Source: Schizophyllum amplum (taxonomy: Eukaryota; Basidiomycota; Agaricomycetes; Agaricales; Schizophyllaceae). Taken from it: a stretch of 64,000 bases of DNA. Under the pieces are notes generated by a model. The model searched no databases and was not told where the DNA came from. It saw only the letters and a program-made list of their open reading frames with translations. The DNA is taken from assembly GCA_007026445.1 (NCBI GenBank), contig VDMD01000012.1:1-64000 (forward strand), written 5' to 3'. A program made the position numbers and the translations under genes. Below are positions 1 through 11,403 of the stretch, one piece after another (the stretch's first letter is position 1; each line of letters opens with the position of its first letter).

Positions 1-167
1 GACCACCGCGCCGCCGCGTCCTGCTCGTGCAGATGTTTGCTCATTCGAATTTCAGATGTTTCAGCGAAGGGCGCGCCGCGTTCAACATTGCAAAGGAGAG
101 CCTGTGGACAGAGCTTCCCCGCTTTTTTGGGCTTCCTAAGTGGGAAGCACTGCGAAGGCTGCAATAA
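1..167 (+). CDS. 3' end of a gene, possibly BTB/POZ type (partial)
   Basis: An open frame enters from the left edge and stops at TAA 165-167. Its last residues include the stretches FAHSNFRCFSEGRAAFNIAK and LWTELPRFFGLPKWEALRRL. A final helix with a Trp-rich 'LP..FGLP.WE.L' ending is, as I recall, common at the C-terminus of agaricomycete BTB/POZ-domain proteins, but the BTB fold itself would lie outside the window. The reading frame is therefore inferred from composition and ending only. No splice site is needed within the visible part. It could also be the tail of an unrelated gene. Confidence 0.35.
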   Translation, partial: PPRRRVLLVQMFAHSNFRCFSEGRAAFNIAKESLWTELPRFFGLPKWEALRRLQ

Positions 168-1774
168 AGCGAATCAGATCAGGATGGCCACCCATCGACA
201 GACATTGAAGTAACGAGAGAAGGATATTGGAAGAACTTGACAAGATCATACCGGAGCGAAGTTCATTCATATGCATGAGGATTGTATTTGTACGTGTCAT
301 TTTTGTTGTAACTTGTAGCATTATCGCAACAGCTGTACGTTGGATCACTGGCTGTGTAATCTTGTACATCTCGAACAGCCATACTTTTGTTGGAACATGG
401 GTTTGGCGAGCGCCGCACGCGCTTAGTCATCGCCCGATTTGGATGACATTGTTCCTATATATACCGTGTTTACCGTAGTTTACGCTATCCGTTTGTCCTT
501 GTACCACCATACAGGACAACCGGAATATCACTCATTCTGCTGGACTCGTGGCGCCCAACGCGTATATCAACAACTTTTGCGTAGCGGCGCAAGGTCAGAC
601 GTTGCTTGCATGCCTTCTATCCAACACTTTATATTGTCAGCGTCTGAGATGTCATCAGGTCTTCATCCTGGGAGAGCTGGTCTGGGGAGCCCATAAGTAG
701 TAATAATACAGGTCGACTTCCGAGAGCCCCTCCGAGCAGCGTAGCTTTATCAGCATTTACGACGACCCTATCGGCTACATGCTACACGCCCATTTGACAA
801 TGCAAAGTGTGTGCGACAGTTGCAGAACACCAGGTAAGTGTAAGCCCAGGATGATCCAGCACCGTCCGTAAATACAAAATAACAAGAGGGATGGCCACTG
901 TGCCAGTAGGATGATGGTTCGAGGACAGCAGAAGCGCGTCAATATCATGGATGAAGCGCGCTTGTGTGACCGGCTGGTGGCGACCGCCAGCTCCCCTGGA
1001 GAGTGACGATGCCGCCAAGGGCAAAGTCAACCGTCACGCGCGACGCGTACGCGTTACGCACGTGCCGGTACCGTGCGGGGCAGTGGGCACGGCTCGCTGG
1101 GATATCGGGAGTCGGGACACCGAGGCAATGACTGGGACACCGGTACGTCGGCCGGGACACTGGTACGCCGATTGGCCTTTGACCTTGGTACGGGAGGGGC
1201 GCGACGAGCGGGACCCGGGGCACTGGCTGAGATAGCAGTTGAGGCGCCACCCGGGCTTCTTATTGAGAACATCCTACCCCAACAGTACTACAGGCTATTC
1301 AGCTAATTACAGGAAGTAGGACAGGTGGTGACCGTGCAACTCGTTGGGATCACCACGGGGGCTTTCAAGGTCCTGCACACAGCACAAACAATACTGGAAA
1401 TCCCCAATGTACAGCATGTTTTTTCAAAGCAGCAGCCTACTACAAAACGGCAACATAGGTCGGGTAAGACCAGGGGGTAATTAGACAAACAGAACGCCTT
1501 AGAGCCAGCATCGAGAAGGACGTAGAGGAAGAGTTTATAGAGATACTAGCACAAAGAAGCCCAGGCCAGAGATAGAGAGAGGAAGTAATCGATAGCAGAG
1601 CAGACAGAGGAGCATATAAGACCGGACTAGGACGTATAAGGACGTATAGAAGAAGGGGGTGGCAGCGACGGGTAAGTCCGAGATCTTCGATACGGAGTAG
1701 TCCGTGTGTAGAGGGAGGAGGTCCGGGATCCACGAGAATGCAAGGGCAGGAGGGCGAAGAAGGTGAAGAGCAGC
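168..1774. other. Gene-free stretch, 1.6 kb
   Basis: I find no recognisable coding exon on either strand between the left-edge gene and the Ste11 stop. The interval holds a GC-rich degenerate repeat (listed separately) and an A/G-rich tract at about 1530-1740 with repeated AGGACGTAT words. Open frames here overlap each other on opposite strands and lack splice logic or family resemblance. Confidence 0.5.
1111..1175. repeat. Degenerate 20-bp GC-rich tandem repeat
   Basis: Three imperfect units begin GGGACACYG at 1114, 1134 and 1154. The second and third share the core GGGACACYGGTACG. A closely related core, GGGACACCGGGACGCCGG, occurs 16 kb away near 17254, upstream of the long-chain-base kinase, so this looks like a dispersed family and not only a local duplication. 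Confidence 0.45.
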
Positions 1775-4700
1775 TCATGCGTTCAGCTCGCTCGCAGCAG
1801 CCGCCTTCGCCGCTGCTTTGGCCAACGCACTCGTCGACTTGGTCGTCAGCAGCCAAAGATGCTGCAGGCATTCCGCCGCGGAGGGCCGCGCCTCATGGTC
1901 CAGCTCAAAGGCGCGCTGCAGGAATTCCTCCGCCTCCGCCGAGATGTCTGTCGGAATCGAGGGTTTTGCAGATGACCCGATCTGTCAGGCCAAGCTGGTG
2001 AGCATGACGTCGGTAAGAGGATGTCGGCACATCGTACCTTGAAGATGGCCTGCATCTGGGTCAACTGCGCCCATGGATGCTCTCCCGTAAGCATCTCAAC
2101 GATGAGACAGCCCATACTCCATATGTCGGCCTTCTTCGTATGCCCGCTCTGCTTCACGACCTCGGGTGCCATCCAGAATACAGATCCCTGCAGTGAGGGA
2201 CGGTGCATACGATTCGAGTTCGACAAGGCTGACATGCGCAGTAAGCACTCCGTCTGCGGTGATTGATAAATCATTCACTCACTATCCTCCACCTTCTTGG
2301 AGATACCGAAGTCAGAAATCTTCACGCCACCCTTGTTATCCACCAGAATGTTCGCGCCCTTGATGTCACGGTGAATGATGTCCCGCTCATGAAGGTAGTC
2401 CAGTCCGCAGAGGATCTGCCGCACGAAGTTCTTCACAAGAGGCTCCTCGAACGCGCCGTAATTGCGCAGCAACGCCGTGACGCTACCTCCTGGCACATAC
2501 TCGAGGAAAATGTTGAGATGGTCTTCGTCGAGAGACGAGTCTGCATACAAATGATGAGCGGGCGGTAATAGTGGCGGGCCCTCTCAGCCACTCACAGAGA
2601 TATTGCACGATATTCACGTGCTGCAGGTCCTTGAGCAGCTCAATCTCGCGCTCGAGAGCGCTGAGCATGCTCTTCTTGCGCTCAAGATTTGGTGCAGATC
2701 CAGTTGGCAGCTCAACCTGCTTGACGGCCATAAGGAGGCCGCTCTCCGCCTCCATTCCAAGGTACACTTTACCAAAAGAGCCTGCACCGATGAGTGCTCC
2801 CTTAATCCACTTGACGTCTACCGCGCATGTAAGCAATCGACAAAAATAATTGCAGGAGTCGCTCACCATCCTCACCGCCGCCCATTGTCTTCGGCTCATC
2901 GTCCTCCTCGTCCTCTTCCTCATCATATACGCTCTCCATCAGCGTTGCCGACTCGCCCTGGCTGTCCGGCTCCACCTCCGTCCAGTCCTCCGTATCCGGG
3001 GACCCATCGCTCTCCTCATCGGCCTCTTCATCATCGTACTCGCTCTCCGCCGTCATCCGGCTCATCCTGCTTTCCCGCCTGCTCTTCTGGCTCCGGCTCT
3101 CAACCTCCGCGGTAATCTCGTCCACTGTCATCAAGCTCGCCGTGTCCGACACGTCCCGCTTGCTCCTCAGCTCGGTCATGTAGCTCATGCGGCGAGACAG
3201 CGGCCGTGCAGCGCGGCTGCCTTCCTCCGCACCCGCCGTGAAATTCTCCAGCCCCTCCGACAGCGACTCAGTCGGGAAGGGTATCGGTGGCAGCAACTTC
3301 GGCGCCTCGCCCTCTTCCTCCTCCGGGCTGAGCGGCACAGAGTGCCCGTCCTCCGTCGAGATCGACATGCGCGGCAGCTCCTCTGGCGTGAATGCCGGGG
3401 GTGCTGCCGCCAGTGTCTTCTCGGGCGGCGGCGGCGCCATCGACGTCATACTCGCGCGCGTCCCCGCGCTGCCAGAGCCAGAGCCGACCGTGCTGCTGCT
3501 GAAGCGCGATGCAAGTGTGGCATTCCACGCCGCGCTGTCCCGCTTCGACAGCGACGGCGTGTGCATGCGCATCATGCTATTGCGCGCAGTGCGCGCGAGC
3601 ACCTTTGCGCTCAGCATTCGGGAAGTACTCGGTTAGGTGCGTCGTGATGAGCTCGCTGGGCGGGCGCTGGCCGAAGAAGTGGCGCAATTTCGAGGGGCGC
3701 TTGAGCGGCGAAGAGACCTCGTCCACGGATGGCGGTGCGGGTGCGTCCTCGGGTGCGGAAGTGGTGTCGTGGACGCCAAGACCGGAAAGGACTGAGAGGG
3801 TGCTTGCGCGTTTGGTGTTGCGCAGCCCGGAGGCAGCAGAGGAGACGGAGAGGAAGCGTCCGTGCTGGGCGCGCGGTTTGGCGGTCGCTTTGCGGAGTGT
3901 CAACCCCTGTTCACGAACCGGGTGATCGCCTGGTGCATGACAATAGGACAGAAGCTCGGCCTCCGTGAGCGGATCGACTGCAGGCGCATCAGCGCTAACG
4001 TAGTGAGACAAGCGAAATATACGCACGAGCTTCACCAGTCTTGTAAACAGCCCACCCGTCCACGAACAAACCTTCTCCATCTGTCTGTACGTTCTCCGCC
4101 GAAATCTTGTTCTCTGAGCCGCTTCGCTTGCCAGCCTTCTTCAGCACCCGCTCGATCACCTCTACACCGCCCGCACACTTGGACACGTCGATTGTGTATG
4201 TGTTAAATGTGCGCTCATCCGGCACCTGGAGGTTGAATTTGAGAATTTTGCTTTTGATGTCGATGAGCGGCTTGGTCGTGTTGGCGTTTATTGCCGGCGT
4301 TGAAGGGACCGCGTCCCACAGTATATGCAGCGGGGGGTGAGGGGCGAATTGGTAGATGCAGACTGCGGTGTTTGCGCTATGAATGCTTCTGAGATGGGGG
4401 AGAGCGCAATGCCGTCGGGTGTTTGTGCCTGCGCTGTTGCATACGGGTGGCTCGAGGCTGGGGTGGCGTTGGTGGTCGACGGTCGTGGAGGAAGCTTGGT
4501 CGCCACTGTCGGGGACATGACACCCAGGGAGCCGTTGCGCCCGTGCATGCTGGTAGGGTTCGTGTTCGTGCGGCTGCGGCTGGGGAAAGCAGGGAGTGGC
4601 GAGGTCGAGCGGCTGGAGGAGCCGGTGCTGGGCGTGGGCAATTTCGAGCGGGGATCGGTAGGAAGATGATAGCCTGCCCATTGGGGCGTAGTCTGCCCCG

Positions 4701-5491
4701 TGGGTGCGGGTGGGAGTGCCTGATTTGTGTACGCCGGGGGAGGAGCGGGTTCCTGGGTGGGCGTGCGTCGGCCGCTGCGTGAGGGACGCCGCGACCGGGT
4801 GGGGGAGGCGGCTGGCCGCGGGCACTGGGGGGAGGCGAGAGGAGGGTGTGACATTTGGACGCGCGGGTGGCATACGCGCTGAGTCGGGAGGCTGCACAAC
4901 GCGCGGGAGGTCGGTCCGGTTCTGGGACGAGAGCTGCAGGGGAGCGGGGCGGCCGCGGGAGTTGTGCTTCGAGACCGGAGATGCAATGTCAATGGAGGGC
5001 ATTGTCACGTCTGTGTCTAGGCGCAGCGTCCGGTTAGTCTCGAGGACGGGCGTCTGGATGGTGACCGCCTTCGCCGCAGATCGCTGGCGGAGCGTCTTGA
5101 CGGCGTTCACGATGCGCAGACGATCGCCTATAGACGCAATGCCCATCTCCTTCAGCGTCGCCTGGTCGAGCTCGAGGAGGACGTCGCCGCGAATGTCGTT
5201 GTCCTTGAACGTCGCCGCGTGTCCGCCGCATTTGATGTCCGTAAGCCAACGCGCGACATGAGTATCGTTCCATGTCCTGATAAAATCGGCGTAGCTCATG
5301 CCTGAGGGTGGCTCGAGGAATGTGTTCATGTGGCTCGCGGTCGGCGTCGTGGGGAAGGGCGAGGTATGCCCTCTGATGCCAATGCCGTTCAGCGCCATCT
5401 GCGATCGGGGTGTCTGCATCGTCTGGAACGTGGGCGTCGCGGGAGATGAGGGCTGCATGTCGGCCATGGTGTACGAGGCAACAGCGGACAT
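1775..5491 (-). CDS. STE11: Ste11-type MAP kinase kinase kinase (SAM-RA-kinase)
   Basis: Serine/threonine MAPKKK of the pheromone/filamentation cascade, which in fungi phosphorylates the Ste7-type MAPKK. The start ATG at 5491 opens a 498-codon exon. It carries an N-terminal SAM domain (about residues 70-140, with [20 protein letters not shown]), a Pro/Ser/Thr-rich linker, and a Ras-association domain near 4130-4250 ([20 protein letters not shown]). A second low-complexity, acidic linker leads into the kinase: Gly loop [11 protein letters not shown], lysine in MAVKQVELP, catalytic [12 protein letters not shown] in ISDFGISKK, and [10 protein letters not shown]. The C-terminus is restored by splicing at about 1990-2040 and ends TGA 1775-1777. 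The estimated length of about 1,100 residues fits basidiomycete Ste11. In the first linker an alternative frame (about 4330-4720) reads more like a natural Pro-rich linker than the annotated one; see findings. Confidence 0.92.
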
Positions 5492-5635
5492 GATTCAGAT
5501 TAAATGATGGAACTCGCGTTATCGCGCACGTCGGAGACGCAGAAAAGGAGCGGAATGGAGGAGAGGACTCAGAGTCAATGTCGTTGTCGTCGTTCTATTG
5601 GCGTCGTGCTCGCCGTTGCCGTTTCGCTTCCAGCC

Positions 5636-6013
5636 CTATTCGCACTCAAAAGCCTTGCCGTCGCCGCCTGCACCGACCGCCAGACAATGCGGATATAGCT
5701 GAAGTAGAACAAGAACAATTAGCGCGGCGATTCCTCACCAGTCCCGCACCCATCATTCGATGACTCAGCCAGTCCTTGACATCGAGCACGTGTCCGGCCG
5801 TGTCCAAGGCAACCGATTTGCTCCGAGGCATTTTCCACGCAAATTGTCTATTGTGCAGAGATGAGTAGGTATGTAGCAAACATTAGGCAGGCTCTTTGCG
5901 AGGCTGCCTGCCGAACAAATTTGCAACCCAAGTGCGAGCTTGCGCTCCGGCAACAAGGCCTTCCAAATTGGGCGAACAAAGGGCAGAGTCCGCTTCAAAG
6001 ATGATAACGCCAT
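5636..6013 (-). CDS. Possible small gene of unknown function
   Basis: A weak candidate between Ste11 and the Yip1-family gene. From ATG 6013 the frame reads MALSSLKRTLPFVRPIWK, a basic start that could be a mitochondrial presequence. A second segment contains FAWKMPRSKSVALDTAGHVL and joins, across a GTGAGG...TTCAG intron at about 5690-5735, to a short tail ending TAG 5636-5638. I do not recognise the product and the first splice junction is uncertain. It may be noise in the intergenic region. Confidence 0.2.
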
Positions 6014-6255
6014 CGTACCTGTAATCTTGCCGTATCATGCAGTGACTGAAATGAAGGTCTGAGACGTTCACCTCAATACTCTTCATTATGGTAGCGTATA
6101 GAAGTTGAACCAAAGTTGAACATGAAATCAGATGAAATCTCGCGTGACCTGCACGTGAGCAAGTCGGATACGCGGCCCGCTGTCTCGCCGATTGCTCGCC
6201 GACGTGTCTGCCGACTCGATTGCTGTCGGAAACACCCACCTATTTCGCGACCGAC

Positions 6256-7412
6256 ATGGCGTACGTCGCAGTAGACGCGGACGATGTGAGTCCTTGGGTG
6301 CTGCTCAGCATGATCAAAGACTAAATCAGTCTGCCTCAGCGGCTCGAAGAAGGTCCAGACGGCCTGCAGTTCAAATGTGCGCACTTGAGCAGATGGATCG
6401 CATATCCTTGTATTCATCGCGACTGCAGCCTTTCTTGGAGCAGAACAGGGCAACGAGGCAGCAGGCGGGAACGCGGGAGTGGGACATGCTGATCGAGGTA
6501 CGCGTCGACGCGTGTACTGCATTGATATGCAGCGCTGAGAGCGCGTCAGGCTACCTGCAAGACAGGCCAAAAGGTCCCTCTGGATTCTGGACGCTGGACT
6601 ATTACCAGCAGTACTTTGACGTGGACACCAAGACGGTGCGTTCTCATGACATGTATGGCACTCAGCCGCTCACCCGCCGTCCAGGTGTTACGAAGATGCT
6701 ACGCTACCATGATCCCCACCAACGTCGACTTCCTCTCCGTGCACCTCAACCCCCCTGATCTCTATGGACCCTTCTGGACACTGACGACGCTCATATTTGC
6801 GCTATATCTCTCCTCCAGTCTCGCTGCGTCCATCTCGTCCTATCTCTCCGATCCGGACGAGGAGTACGACTATGATTTTACGTTGCTTTCCATCGCAATG
6901 TCGCTTGTGTACGCGTACGGGCTCGCGCTTCCTGCATGCTTATGGCTGGCACTGCGGTACTTGGGAGTCGGCGAATGGAGCATCGTGGAGGCTGTCGCGG
7001 TTTGGGGATACTCACAATTCGTGTGGATACCCGTCGCGGTACGCATACCCTCCTCTTACATCGGGATAAATACTGACCGTACGTTGCAGGTACTATGCGT
7101 GATTCCTGTACCACTGGTCCGCTGGGTTCTCGTTGCCGTCGCATTCGCCTTGTCAGGAATCTTCCTCATCAGGAACGTATACCCCATCCTCGCATCCGTA
7201 AGTTATAGCGCACCCTTCGACAGACCCCCTCTCATTCATCCACCTTCTAGGCCGAAGCTAAAGCGCTGCGCCTGGTTGTGGTGGTGATCTTTGTCCTGCA
7301 TGCCGCGTTGGCCCTTACCTTCAAGGTCATGTTCTTCAGCTACTACGTCGTCGACAAAATCGGCTACGACATTCCTGTTCCGGGCGGGGATGACCCAGGT
7401 CCAGAAAGATAG
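6256..7412 (+). CDS. Yip1-family Golgi membrane protein (YIPF1/2-like)
   Basis: Multi-spanning protein of the Yip1 domain family, which works with Rab GTPases in ER-Golgi traffic. ATG 6256 gives MAYVAVDADD. With introns at 6286, in the 6370s and at about 6500, the cytosolic N-terminus reads RLEEGPDGLQFKSFLG and then GYLQDRPKGPSGFWTLDYYQ. The family hallmark QQYFDVDTKTV follows, then NPPDLYGPFWTL and five hydrophobic segments between about 6780 and 7370. Further introns lie at 7045-7090 and 7200-7250. The ending is short and polar, with TAG 7410-7412. The length of about 280 residues is normal for YIPF1/2. In phase-compatible splicing every exon joins cleanly. It is followed on the same strand, 235 bp on, by an unrelated unknown gene. 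Confidence 0.88.
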
Positions 7413-7646
7413 GCTAGGGTTAGGAGTGGTGGGCCATGTCTCTTTGTGCAGAAAGCCTTTGTGTGTATTCTTTTTGCAATGGTAACTTATCAAATTGGAA
7501 CAAGGTGGGATCCCTTTGCAGTCGGTCCGGCGAGGGGTCTCGTACGTCCTTCACAAAGGCCTTCGTTCAGTTATGGCCCTCACCCCTTTACTTAAGAGGT
7601 GAGTATTCCCTGTTGTCTCCTCATCCTCTCCCATCCCATCCCTGCG

Positions 7647-8333
7647 ATGTCCACCCTCACGATGACCGAGGAGCCGCAACCCCCTCAGACGCCTCCCAAG
7701 CGCAAGCGCGAGCGCCGGCGCTCCACCTCTTCCACCGACCTCGAAAAGCCGCGCAAGACGCCGAGACTGCTGGCGCCCAGGGCGTTCCGCGGCGTGACCA
7801 AGTTCTTCGGTCGTGGCAGGCAACGCAGGCATACCGTCAGTGTGCACGCCACGAGCGACCAGGATCCGCTCATCGACCCTACCGGGCGCGGGGACATAGG
7901 CGCACGCGGGGACGTTGACGCACACGAGGAATCAGACGACGGCGAGGACGCCGACATGGAGTACAGCACGTCGTCGACTTCGAGCAGCCCCGAGGCGCAC
8001 AGGCTCCGCCGCCACTCCAGCGACAACCTGCGCGATCTCAGTGGCATGCCACCCGACACGGTATTCATTTCCCTGCGTAGCTCAAGCCAGCCACCGGGCA
8101 TGCCGTCGTCGCCGGGCCCGGAGATGCTGCTGTCGCCGAGCGCAGGGTTGCTGCTGTCGCCAGGCCCTGTGGTGCCGCAGACCCCGAGCAACCGGCTGAA
8201 GAGCCCGACGCCGCAGAGCAGCCCGCTGCAGCCGAGTCCGACGCCCAGTGAGAAGTATAGGAAGAGCCAGACGAAGATCGAGAAACATCTGGGGCCGGAG
8301 GCGCAGCCGCATGTGCTCAGATATGGGCCTTAG
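7647..8333 (+). CDS. Basic, Pro/Ser-rich protein of unknown function
   Basis: Single-exon frame; I chose ATG 7647 (MSTLTMTEEPQPP) over the upstream in-frame ATG at 7599 because the latter adds a hydrophobic 5'-leader-like stretch. The 228-residue product has a basic N-terminal third with KRKRERRR, which could act as a nuclear localisation signal, an acidic segment (EESDDGEDADMEY), and a C-terminal half dominated by SP and TP dipeptides with repeated LLSPG/S..P units. No domain is recognisable and the whole chain looks disordered. Many SP/TP sites would suit proline-directed kinases; that is inference from composition only. Confidence 0.6.
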   Translation: MSTLTMTEEPQPPQTPPKRKRERRRSTSSTDLEKPRKTPRLLAPRAFRGVTKFFGRGRQRRHTVSVHATSDQDPLIDPTGRGDIGARGDVDAHEESDDGEDADMEYSTSSTSSSPEAHRLRRHSSDNLRDLSGMPPDTVFISLRSSSQPPGMPSSPGPEMLLSPSAGLLLSPGPVVPQTPSNRLKSPTPQSSPLQPSPTPSEKYRKSQTKIEKHLGPEAQPHVLRYGP

Positions 8334-8519
8334 GAGGGAGTAGGAGCGGGAGGAGGATACAAGTTTCGACGCTGGTCGTCGTCGGACATGCAGCTGTTGT
8401 ACATCTACTTGTTATCATGCGCGTCGAGCTTCTGCGACGCTCTTGTCTCCTATGCACGGCGCCGCCCGTGCATAGGTAGTAGCGGCTGGGTAGTCTACAG
8501 CTTCGGCGCACCACATAAT

Positions 8520-9176
8520 TTATTCCGCATCCGAGTCTTCGAGTTCAGAAGTGTCCGATTCGTGTTCTGCGGCTGCGGCTGCTGGTGCCACGCCGCCAGC
8601 GATGGTGCCAGGCGCGGGAAACCAGCCGTACTCTCTCATGCTGACGCGCAGCTCGCCTGCCTGGCTGATGGTCACTGTGACGCCCTCCGCCTCTAGTTCT
8701 TCTCGCTGTCGTTGAGCGCCCGTCGTCCCCGGTCCTCGAGAGGAGATCTTGCCGGACGCTGAGATGACTCGATACCAAGGAATAGGAGGTTGCACGTCGG
8801 GTGAGACAAACTTGAGGGCTGGATAGAGGAAGTCAGTCAAAAGGTGCATCCTGAGGGCGTTGGTGTTGTGATGAAGGTGGATTATACGCGACGAGCGAGC
8901 ATGCAAACGATGTCAATAAAGGCAATTGCTCACCTTGCCCGACATGGCGAGAATGGGCAGGCATGCCTATCAATTTAGCGATGTGCCCTGGAATGGCGCC
9001 GGCAGTGAGCTTCTGTCGGGCACGTTTGATGGACCGACTGACCATAGCTCGTCACTTTCAGAGGAGGGATAGCCCGAACCATATCGTATACCTATCCCCT
9101 CGGAAGTGTTGGGGAGGCTTGAAGCATAACGTGTAATCAACTAACGCACAGCTGCATGGAATTCGGCACTGTCCAT
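8520..9176 (-). CDS. atl1: Alkyltransferase-like protein (ATL), O6-alkylguanine lesion binding
   Basis: ATL proteins share the DNA-binding fold of O6-alkylguanine-DNA alkyltransferase but have Trp in place of the active Cys. They flip alkylated guanines and hand the lesion to nucleotide excision repair. ATG 9176 starts MDSAEFHAA. Introns with GTGCGT, GTCAGT and GTGAGC donors restore VYDMVRAIPPLKVTSYG, HIAKLIGMPAHSRHVGQ and ALKFVSPDVQPPIPWYRV. The Arg finger (SRHVG) and the SRGPGTTGAQRQ recognition helix are present. The motif at the former active site reads P-W-Y-R; as I recall the family, PWHR is usual, so His is replaced by Tyr. The C-terminus after GVTVTISQAG is an Ala/acidic tail. About 142 residues, slightly longer than S. 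pombe Atl1. Cytosolic/nuclear role inferred. Confidence 0.85.
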
Positions 9177-9523
9177 TGGGCGAATGCGACTGTCCGAATA
9201 TCTTGGTGGTAGACGGAGAAAGCAACCTTTGTACTCGGTACCGCATTGCATAAGGGACATAAACCACGATCATGTGACCTCATGTTCGAGTTCATTGCAG
9301 GTAGCCTCTGTATATATGCCTGTTTTATGCGCTGTACCTACGGGAAGGTCACATTCCTTACTTAGTATAACTTGCGGCGTTCTCAATGCGGCGCGCTCGT
9401 TTGGCGTGACATTAGCACAACGACCTCAGGGCACCCCCGCGCCAGGAGCATGCAGAGGATAGCAAAATTCTATGGTAGATGCTGAATCTCGCGCAGAGGA
9501 AGCAGAATTAATGATGTACATGC

Positions 9524-9960
9524 CTAATATTCGAACCCATCCCGCTTTATTCTGCTCGGCGGCACCCCTGCTCCTCGGAGTGCGTCCCACATCCTGACTT
9601 CGAAGGCGTCGCTGCCGCTTATGTAGACCTCCCTATCTAAGAGATCTGACATGCTCCTGAAGGACGACACTGTGATGGCTCCGCGATGTCGAGCAGCGGG
9701 ATAGGCGGACGTCCGCGTCGATCGCCGGCGAGCTCCTGCATCGCTGAAGACTTCGACCGATAAACGTATGTTGTCGGATGTCTCCCCAGCCGCATCTGCC
9801 ACGCGAGGGAGCAGCGCGTCACTCTCGTCCGGCCCCGCGTAGAGCATGAGCTCGATGTCCCATGCCTTCTCCTTCCCGCACCCAGAACCGAGCGCGCGCA
9901 GTAACACCAGGAATGGTGTAACTGAGACCCCATCGCCACCCACAGGAGCTTACGCTCTCT
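9524..9960 (-). pseudogene. C-terminal relic of an FNR-like FAD/NAD(P) oxidoreductase
   Basis: The segment GGDGVSVTPFLVLLRAL corresponds to the pyrophosphate-binding 'GG.G.TPFL' loop of the NAD(P) domain in ferredoxin-reductase-like enzymes. The ending YISGSDAFEVRMWDAL followed by a terminal GFEY (stop at 9524-9526) fits the end of the same domain. Upstream, a frame reading KLLWVAMG stops matching about where GGDG begins in another frame, and no FAD-binding half with an RxYS-type motif can be found up to 10860. I read it as a truncated or decayed gene. Alternatively a distant N-terminal exon set that I cannot splice exists between 9960 and 10843, where an ATG-initiated frame (MASLCELL) is present. 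Confidence 0.5.
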
Positions 9961-11364
9961 ACTGTGATCTGGTTGAGCCTGTTGTATGGTTTTGGTGGCC
10001 GGTCGGGCTACGGAAGGTGTGTGAAGGGAAGGGGGCACCCGTGTTCGCTTCGAGGGTCGTCCTTCAACTCCCAGCGGCGCCCATCCCTCCGAGCCAAGTA
10101 GTTGTTCAGGTGCGGCGCGGCGACGCTTCACGGCCGGTCGACTTCCGGATGTGCTGCCTTCGCCAAGGCTGAAGGATGGAGCTAAGAGGGCCATTGTGTA
10201 TGGTGAATTTATATTTGCTCTGTACGGGAGGGGCAGGAGCGAGAAGTACGAACTTGAGGGCTTCGTTCTGTCGACCTATATATGCAGCCTGACGTTGATG
10301 CCGCGCTGCACGGGAGCAGACTGCGCCTGAAGAGATCACCGGACTGATAAGGAGTGTCGCCGACTCGGAAGCCGTAGGACGCGTCACCTGCGCGTCAATG
10401 CAGTCCACTTCGGCTTTTAGCTGCAGTCGGTACCGACGGATGGCATCCGTGCATATCTCAGAATGACTCACATGGAAGCTCCTCGAATCGGCGGTTCTGT
10501 CTCCTGCACTTTGCTGCAGCAATTCTCGACCTCAGTTTTGACCAACGGAAGGTGCTATTGGTGGTCTGAGACAGGAATGACGGCTGAACATGATGCGATG
10601 GGCGACCCAGCCGAAGAGTCGAAACATGCGAGTGAAAAAACCTAAAAGCTGCGCCAATGTCCAGGAGTATTGAGAGAGTATACAAGTCTCCAGTGGCCAA
10701 GCAGAGTGAGAAGGACCTAGCGGGACAGGCGTCGTCTGACCAGTCTCTGACTTCCAGTTGACGTGAAGGTTGGAGTTGGAATCCAAAGAGGAGCGCGGGG
10801 ATGTGGAAGATGACGGGGATAGCAACTCACACAGTGATGCCATTTTGGGACCGATGATCTGATTTGGACATACTGCGCCAAATCATAAATGTGACCAAAT
10901 AATGCCGCCTATGCGGATCCGATAGTATGCACCATCACTGCATGGTACACCTCGCAGCTGGCATCGCTACTGCACGAATAATCCGTTCAGGCAATCTGCA
11001 CCGTGCCACCATCGTGTTCGATGTCAAATAGCTTCGAAGGGCATCAGACGTTCAATGCAGATGTCTTCTGACTCTTCAGAGGAGGCGGGTGGAGGGAAAA
11101 GCAGAACAGGCCTGGCTCTGCTTGCACAACAGCGCAGGTCAGCAAGTCAACGGATTTTCATTCGACATAAATTCTTCCGACCTGATCAGCGGATGAAGCA
11201 GAACAAGGAATTTTCAGACTGTAAGGCAGCGCTGACGCGCCGGACGCTGCGACCAAGCTGAATCCGTCGAACAATGGGGTTTCCACGTGGGGTGGGTGAC
11301 AATCACGATCCTCAGAAATCACGTCTGTCACAAACTAGGCTCGTGAACCAGCTCGGCTGCGGCA
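9961..11364. other. No assignable gene
   Basis: Minus-strand frames at 10106-10522 and 10532-10843 could be decayed exons of the oxidoreductase downstream, but I could not join them with consistent splice phases or find family motifs. The rest (10860-11364) shows no coding signal I can support. Confidence 0.4.
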
Positions 11365-11382
11365 CCCCGTGACCTCACGGGG
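11365..11382. repeat. Perfect 8-bp-stem hairpin
   Basis: CCCCGTGA-CC-TCACGGGG forms a perfect hairpin with a 2-nt loop. It lies 22 bp outside the left arm of the 55-bp inverted repeat and may belong to the same element. Confidence 0.6.
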
Positions 11383-11403
11383 CCTGACGGGGCCGCAGGC
11401 CGG

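Noticed and set aside
3187..3636. Long plus-strand frames opposite Ste11 (also at 4325-5261)
   Set aside because: They are mirror frames of a GC-rich coding exon; the minus strand carries the conserved domains.
9528..9550. TTCGAACCC resembling a tRNA T-loop
   Set aside because: It encodes the GFEY end of the oxidoreductase relic on the minus strand, and no acceptor stem or anticodon arm surrounds it. No tRNA was found elsewhere by eye.
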